Positions 55,385-58,380 of a DNA stretch of 58,380 nt are shown piece by piece (position 1 is the stretch's first letter; each line of letters opens with the position of its first letter). The DNA lies in IMG/VR virus record IMGVR_UViG_3300020451_000305, positions 1 to 58,380 of that record; one strand, given 5' to 3'. The notes below the pieces were generated by a model. It made no database searches. It was not told the DNA's origin and saw only the letters and a list, made by a program, of their open reading frames with translations. The stretch comes from a virus. Position numbers and translations under genes: made by a program.

Positions 55385-55778
55385 ATAGTGTCTTGGATAT
55401 ATAGGATTCTACAGCTTCTATACGTGATATGTCAAATGCTTTATGATGTAATAAGTAACCATCGCCAATATACGCAGCACAGTGATTCATACGTTTATCA
55501 AATTTCATCAGTAAGAGGTCGTAAATCTGTAGATCGTCTATATCGAACACTTCGCCCATAGTGGATGTTTTTATCACAGACCATCCTTCATCCTCCCATA
55601 AGTCCTTTAGAAACTCTCTTGCGGTAAATGAGTAATCTTCTTTACAGGTATGAATTCCTTTAGCAATACCGAACTCATATAGTAGGGTGAAGCATCCTCC
55701 TCCACGTGTCTGCGACCACTCTTTACCAAGGAACTCTGAGTATTCCGCTTCTTTTTGTAATCGAACCTTTTTAGTCAT
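55362..55778 (-). CDS. NlpC/P60-type cysteine peptidase, candidate endolysin or tail hydrolase
   Basis: 138 residues. The catalytic elements of the NlpC/P60 fold can be placed: Cys29 in the helix start RGGGCFTLLYEFGIAKG, His99 in KRMNHCAAYIGDGYLLHH, and His111 or His112 as third residue. The IYDLLLMKF segment and the C-terminal strands SKTLYVIRKN fit the fold. Family members cleave D-Glu-diaminopimelate peptide bonds in peptidoglycan. In phages they serve in host lysis or, on the tail tip, in local wall penetration. No signal peptide or wall-binding domain is seen. About 120 bases of non-coding DNA precede it, without a clear promoter. Confidence 0.75.
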   Translation of the reverse strand: MTKKVRLQKEAEYSEFLGKEWSQTRGGGCFTLLYEFGIAKGIHTCKEDYSFTAREFLKDLWEDEGWSVIKTSTMGEVFDIDDLQIYDLLLMKFDKRMNHCAAYIGDGYLLHHKAFDISRIEAVESYISKTLYVIRKNA

Positions 55779-55898
55779 TTTTTTCTGGGACCTTTTTTTT
55801 CTATATGGGGTACCTTAAAAGTCGTTTTCGATAATATATGTCGTCCTATACTTTTGTAGGTTACACTAAAAACAAAAATTATATGTCGCTAAATGTTA

Positions 55899-56138
55899 CT
55901 AACTGTCCGCTAATCCTACTTCATAAAGTAAACCTTCCAGGACATAATAGTCTGCTAATTGTTTATACTTAGTGAGGTTAATCTGCTCAGTATCTAACAA
56001 GAACTGTAGCAACTCTATTTGTTCATTAGGGGGTAAGGATTGCTCTTCTATTAGTGTATAGTAAGAACGCATCTTTTCAGTCAGGGTAATACTTTTGTCT
56101 GTGTAATCCTCCGAGAGTTGTTGATAATTAGTAGGCAT
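55899..56138 (-). CDS. Small hypothetical protein (79 residues) behind a perfect sigma70-type promoter
   Basis: An acidic protein of probable helices (MPTNYQQLSEDYTDKSITLT, EKMRSYYTLIEEQSLPPNEQ, IELLQFLLDTEQINLTKYKQ). The second half could pair as a helical hairpin. No family recognised. It is the first gene after the promoter at 56181-56209, with a leader of about 35 bases. A 120-base gap follows before the NlpC/P60 gene. Early expression is inferred from the promoter. Confidence 0.7.
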   Translation of the reverse strand: MPTNYQQLSEDYTDKSITLTEKMRSYYTLIEEQSLPPNEQIELLQFLLDTEQINLTKYKQLADYYVLEGLLYEVGLADS

Positions 56139-56391
56139 AAGTTAGTGGGTAATTGTTGTTACTTAGTGTCTACATTTAGTATTATAGAGTATAAAGAAAT
56201 AAATGTCAAATATGCCCCTGAGATATGTGGGAATCCTCGGATATAGTTGCAAAGGTCTCTGTTCTGTGTTAAAGTGCTAAGACTGCTATACCTCTGCATA
56301 TTTCTGATTGTTTACACGTTATACAAAATACTTACCTATATTTATTTGTATATTTCCGATATGCTCCCATTTCTCTCTTATTGGTCTTATT
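56139..56391 (-). other. Largest non-coding gap in the window (253 bases)
   Basis: No convincing gene on either strand. It holds a perfect sigma70-type promoter near its left end (56181-56209) and an AATAAATA late-like core at 56339-56346. A minus-frame stretch encoding CITCKQSEICRGIAVLAL lacks a good start. I could not fold a tRNA. Sequence after the HNH-type ORF's stop still looks weakly protein-like in the same frame (NKTNKREMGAYRKYTNKYR), which would fit the remains of a longer homing endonuclease. Confidence 0.5.
56181..56209 (-). promoter_or_regulatory. Sigma70-type promoter, exact TTGACA-N17-TATAAT
   Basis: The minus strand carries TTGACA (56204-56209), exactly 17 bases, then TATAAT (56181-56186): a full match to the bacterial housekeeping promoter with ideal spacing. 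Transcription would start about 36 bases before the 79-residue gene. A host-polymerase early promoter is the natural reading. Confidence 0.85.
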
Positions 56392-56721
56392 TCATTCCCA
56401 TTTAAGATTAGTTGAAACATCGTTTAGTTTATTCTTGTCTATATGGATAACGTTTAAATCTGGGTTATCCGTGAATATAAACGCAAGTGCGGTAAGTCTA
56501 GCAGCACGTCTAACAACTGTTTTATTTTGCTGTCTTAGCGTGACCCTTCTGTATCCGTTTTCATTGAGATGGATTTTTAATTTCTTCCATTTCCCCCATT
56601 TAGTTGAATATATGTCCCCAAGGTTAGAAACATAATAATCTTCATAGTTTGGGATAGGTTTATACAATACTCCTTCATCATCCTGATAAGTATTTTCGTT
56701 AATCTTTTTAAATGGGTTCAT
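56392..56721 (-). CDS. NUMOD4/HNH-type homing endonuclease-like protein, degenerate or truncated
   Basis: 109 residues. Residues 20-50 (LYKPIPNYEDYYVSNLGDIY) are a NUMOD4 DNA-binding motif. The linker NENGYRRVTLRQQNKTVVRR and the end RLTALAF...VIHIDKNKLNDVSTNLKWE correspond to an HNH_3-type domain. His93 of the HxD motif is kept, but the usual His of the HRL motif is replaced (ARL, Ala74), and the protein ends right after NLKWE, where family members continue with a T..EN segment. It may therefore be an inactive remnant of a free-standing mobile endonuclease. It starts 26 bases after the oxygenase-like gene. Confidence 0.7.
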   Translation of the reverse strand: MNPFKKINENTYQDDEGVLYKPIPNYEDYYVSNLGDIYSTKWGKWKKLKIHLNENGYRRVTLRQQNKTVVRRAARLTALAFIFTDNPDLNVIHIDKNKLNDVSTNLKWE

Positions 56722-56747
56722 AGTCTTTTAACAAATAGGCGGGCGAC

Positions 56748-57398
56748 TCAAAAACAATTAAATGTTATGGTCATTCGGTTTGGTGTACTGTTTAGTTCAA
56801 AACCTCGTGATATGTTACTAGGATAAACTAAAATGTCTCCTTCTCCTACTGGTATGTCCTGAGTAAGATTATTAAATGGCGTTATTTTAGTTTGTTTTCC
56901 TTGCATAATGGGATAATGTGGGGATGATATGCTACGATTAAATTTTAAAGGACTATGTTTTTCTGGGATGTAGTTAACAAAATAACAACCTGAGTATAAA
57001 ACATTGCTCTGTTCGTGGGGTGCATACATCGATTCGTTACCAGCAACTTCAATAATGCTATCCGCAAATTGAATCTCCTGGAAGTTTTCCCACTCATAGC
57101 AATATGATTGAGAATTAACCTCAAATACTGCCTTTTGTATGGTCTCCTTAATGGTAGCAAGTGCTTCATTCTCTAATATGGCATTATCCCCTAATTGGGT
57201 TATATTAAAGCATATAGAGGTTCTAGGGGATGGGATGCAAGTTTTAGGATCGATTTGATCCAAAAAGTCCACTAAAATCGCTTTGTGTTCATTATGTTTG
57301 GGATTAGTGTATTTTCCTATAGGTGTCATAAACAACCCATAGACCGAGGTATTAGTAACTGATTCGGTTAAATTATCCGATAGAATAGACTCATCCAT
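56748..57398 (-). CDS. 2OG-Fe(II) oxygenase-like protein with altered metal site
   Basis: 216 residues from the ATG at 57398 (MDESILSDNLTESVTN); an in-frame TTG further upstream lies in the promoter -35 box and is unlikely. The layout is that of the TIGR02466/2OG-FeII_Oxy_5 group: FLDQIDPKTC..., YAPHEQSNVLYSGCYFVNYI, EGDILVYPSNISRGFEL and NRMTITFNCF. His128 is present, but the usual HxH reads His-Glu-Gln, and the distal His expected after the YPS strand is replaced (SRGFE, Arg198). Arg208 at the 2-oxoglutarate position is kept. It may be catalytically dead or use other ligands. A perfect sigma70-type promoter and a palindrome precede it. Confidence 0.7.
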   Translation of the reverse strand: MDESILSDNLTESVTNTSVYGLFMTPIGKYTNPKHNEHKAILVDFLDQIDPKTCIPSPRTSICFNITQLGDNAILENEALATIKETIQKAVFEVNSQSYCYEWENFQEIQFADSIIEVAGNESMYAPHEQSNVLYSGCYFVNYIPEKHSPLKFNRSISSPHYPIMQGKQTKITPFNNLTQDIPVGEGDILVYPSNISRGFELNSTPNRMTITFNCF

Positions 57399-57413
57399 AA
57401 ATTGACCATAAAA

Positions 57414-57438
57414 AATAGAGGTAATTAATACCTCTATT
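57414..57438 (-). terminator. 10-bp-stem palindrome at the promoter start site: terminator and/or operator
   Basis: AATAGAGGTA, a 5-base loop, then TACCTCTATT: a perfect 10-bp stem. On the minus strand it is followed by TTTT, so a transcript coming from the 111-residue gene could end here. It begins directly after the -10 box of the promoter at 57439-57467 and so overlaps the expected start site, where a protein-bound palindrome would block initiation. Which role applies cannot be settled from sequence. Confidence 0.65.
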
Positions 57439-57467
57439 ATTATATAGGTAGTTTTATACCCTGTCAA
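57439..57467 (-). promoter_or_regulatory. Sigma70-type promoter, exact TTGACA-N17-TATAAT
   Basis: TTGACA (57462-57467) directly abuts the stop codon of the 111-residue gene, followed by exactly 17 bases and TATAAT (57439-57444) on the minus strand. It would drive the degenerate oxygenase and the HNH-type gene. A palindrome covers the start site. Confidence 0.85.
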
Positions 57468-57803
57468 TTACCAAGTGGTCATTATGTGCATTCCGTTGTC
57501 AAAATCTCTTACAAGACCTCTACCACTCTGTAAAAACCAATTCCAGTTTTTCTGAAACACTCTAGCACCATTTAGAAATTCTGAGCATATAGCGTTTAAT
57601 CTGCTCTTAGTGGTGTTAGATTGCCAACCGCCATCGAATAATGTAACCTCAACAACATTGCCATCCCTATAGATAGTTGCTATCAAATTGCTATGTAAGT
57701 AAACTCTAGACTCGTTACCAGTTGTAAAAATCGCTGTGTTACCAGATGTGAAATTTGTTTGATTGCGAAGTGCATTGTTCATTCTCATTTCGATTTTTCT
57801 CAT
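57468..57803 (-). CDS. Small phage protein with GWxSxTTKSRLN motif, unknown function
   Basis: 111 residues. The core (NTAIFTTGNESRVYLHSNLI, ATIYRDGNVVEVTLFDGGWQ, SNTTKSRLNAI) has a pattern I associate with short conserved phage and plasmid proteins: a beta-hairpin with LHxNxIA, then GWxSxTTxxRLN. The biochemical role is unknown. AAAGGAG lies 9 bases before the ATG. It is expressed from a promoter module nearly identical to that of the 130-residue gene, and its stop touches the next promoter. The location and promoter type suggest early expression. Confidence 0.75.
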   Translation of the reverse strand: MRKIEMRMNNALRNQTNFTSGNTAIFTTGNESRVYLHSNLIATIYRDGNVVEVTLFDGGWQSNTTKSRLNAICSEFLNGARVFQKNWNWFLQSGRGLVRDFDNGMHIMTTW

Positions 57804-57834
57804 TTGGATTTTCTCCTTTGTTGCTTATAGTACT

Positions 57835-57862
57835 ATTATAGAGGATTGACACCTGTATTCAA
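57835..57862 (-). promoter_or_regulatory. Early-type promoter, copy 2 of a duplicated module
   Basis: On the minus strand TTGAAT (57857-57862), 16 bases, TATAAT (57835-57840), then a leader with GCAACAAAGGA. The TTGAATACAGGTGTCAA segment and leader are shared with the module at 58330-58357, at the same distance from the same upstream palindrome. The -35 box matches TTGACA at four of six positions. Confidence 0.7.
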
Positions 57863-57870
57863 TACAGAAT

Positions 57871-57892
57871 GTGACACTAATAAAAGTGTCAC
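57871..57892. repeat. 22-bp inverted repeat upstream of the early promoter
   Basis: GTGACACT, AATAAA, AGTGTCAC: a perfect 8-bp palindrome with a 6-base spacer, starting 30 bases from the -10 box. It lies between the stop of the 130-residue gene and the promoter. No U-tract follows on the minus strand, so an operator is as likely as a terminator. Half of the same element appears at the window edge (58366-58380) in the same position relative to the other promoter. Confidence 0.7.
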
Positions 57893-57908
57893 AAGATCGA
57901 TTGACTTT

Positions 57909-58301
57909 TTAGTATTTCATCATCTTATTATCGATAAGGATAACTTGATAGAATTTTCTTAAAAGATTTCTGTATTTGATAGTCTGCATATCATAATCGG
58001 CATCTTTAACAAATGCAATATAGGATACAGTTGAAAATTTTGTTTTGTCAATATGGATTGCTCTATAATCGTCTGCTGAAATATCATCCTGTGGAATATC
58101 GTAAACAACTTTACCTACTACATTACCACCGATGAGAATATTTGCAAATGCACCTCTTTGATCGTATTTGTGATGCAATGATACGTTATTTTTCCAACTT
58201 CCGTTACCATATGAATCGATTGCTGTTAAAAGTAACCTCTGGTAGGTGTCTAACCTTACTGTCTTGTTAGAGTGCTTTGCAAGTACTTTTGTGAAACCCA
58301 T
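57909..58301 (-). CDS. Hypothetical early protein (130 residues)
   Basis: Starts MGFTKVLAKHSNKTVRLDTY, continues with SYGNGSWKNNVSLHHKYDQR and GGNVVGKVVYDIPQDD, and ends in a basic stretch (MQTIKYRNLLRKFYQVILID, then NKMMKY). The ATG is supported by AAAGGA about 10 bases upstream. No family recognised. It is driven by the module at 58330-58357 and is the first of two genes with shared regulation at the right end of the window. Confidence 0.7.
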   Translation of the reverse strand: MGFTKVLAKHSNKTVRLDTYQRLLLTAIDSYGNGSWKNNVSLHHKYDQRGAFANILIGGNVVGKVVYDIPQDDISADDYRAIHIDKTKFSTVSYIAFVKDADYDMQTIKYRNLLRKFYQVILIDNKMMKY

Positions 58302-58329
58302 AATTTTTTTCCTTTGTTGCTATACCTCT

Positions 58330-58357
58330 ATTATAGTGGGTTGACACCTGTATTCAA
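58330..58357 (-). promoter_or_regulatory. Early-type promoter, copy 1 of a duplicated module
   Basis: TTGAAT (58352-58357), 16 bases, TATAAT (58330-58335) on the minus strand, followed by AGAGGTATAGCAACAAAGGA and the ATG of the 130-residue gene. Apart from a few bases it is the same as the module upstream of the 111-residue gene. Confidence 0.7.
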
Positions 58358-58365
58358 CATTGATT

Positions 58366-58380
58366 GTGACACTAATTAAA
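58366..58380. repeat. Left half of a second copy of the inverted repeat, cut by the window edge
   Basis: GTGACACTAATTAAA matches the first 15 bases of the 22-bp inverted repeat at 57871-57892 with one difference in the spacer, and lies exactly 30 bases from the -10 box, as in the other copy. The right arm is presumably just outside the window. Confidence 0.55.

Noticed and set aside
55779-55898. A sigma70 promoter for the NlpC/P60 gene based on TATAAT near 55880
   Set aside because: At 16-18 bases upstream the -35 position reads ACAGTT-like sequence with little match to TTGACA, so the TATAAT is probably chance in AT-rich DNA.
56139-56391. A tRNA or structured RNA in the non-coding gap
   Set aside because: I could not form an acceptor stem with matching D and T arms, and no TTCGA-type T-loop is present. 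Only promoter-like elements stand out.
57846-57862. A plus-strand promoter starting at TTGACA within the shared 17-mer
   Set aside because: No TATAAT-like box lies 16-18 bases downstream on the plus strand and no plus-strand gene follows.

Overview
The window looks like part of the genome of a marine T4-like myovirus, most likely a cyanophage (Kyanoviridae-type) or a close relative infecting another marine bacterium. Every gene I can support is on the minus strand. The DNA is AT-rich and tightly packed, with repeated stop/start overlaps (TAATG, ATGA). A T4-type morphogenesis order can be recognised from protein motifs: gp25, gp6, gp8, gp13, gp14, gp15, gp16. Short motifs fitting the T4-like late promoter core NATAAATA lie upstream of several structural genes. 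I see no tRNA, integrase, CRISPR array, insertion sequence or photosynthesis-type auxiliary gene.

Right end (about 54.3-58.4 kb, transcribed right to left) is an accessory, probably early, region. Two unrecognised small proteins sit behind near-identical promoter modules that carry a 22-bp inverted repeat. Next come a degenerate 2OG-Fe(II) oxygenase-like protein behind a perfect TTGACA-N17-TATAAT promoter, a truncated NUMOD4/HNH-type protein, a 253-bp non-coding gap holding a second perfect sigma70-type promoter, an unknown 79-residue protein, an NlpC/P60-type hydrolase, three very small proteins, and an intact-looking 2OG-Fe(II) oxygenase.

Middle (about 19-54 kb) is the tail-tip, baseplate and fibre region: a 1136-residue structural protein with a DUF5648-like N-terminus, a small membrane protein, a PAAR-like spike-tip candidate, a 37-residue ORF coupled to gp25, then gp25 and gp6. 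After gp6 comes one uninterrupted 20.8-kb ORF (6931 residues) at the place gp7 has in T4. It is a mosaic of glycine-rich beta modules, a YHYH domain, a propeller-like stretch, two LamG-like domains, two families of Cys-led helical repeats, five HSYPR repeats and a C-terminal Ig-like domain. It is followed by a YHYH/cupredoxin/Ig protein, a fibre with a C-terminal cupredoxin-like domain, a GSGY-repeat protein, gp8 and a 2404-residue DUF4815-like protein.

Left end (1-12 kb): two small coiled-coil proteins, a strong terminator, a perfect late promoter, a 2118-residue repetitive fibre with an Mtd-type N-terminus, neck proteins gp13 and gp14, tail completion protein gp15 and terminase small subunit gp16. 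Seven small unrecognised ORFs follow and end at half of a UUCG-loop terminator cut by the window edge. The terminase large subunit (gp17) is not in the window.

The most unusual features are the giant ORF with its repeat families, beta modules shared between neighbouring baseplate, neck and fibre proteins, copper-ligand-like cupredoxin domains on presumed fibres, and the duplicated palindrome-promoter-leader module at the right end. All family calls come from reading the translated sequence; no database search was run.
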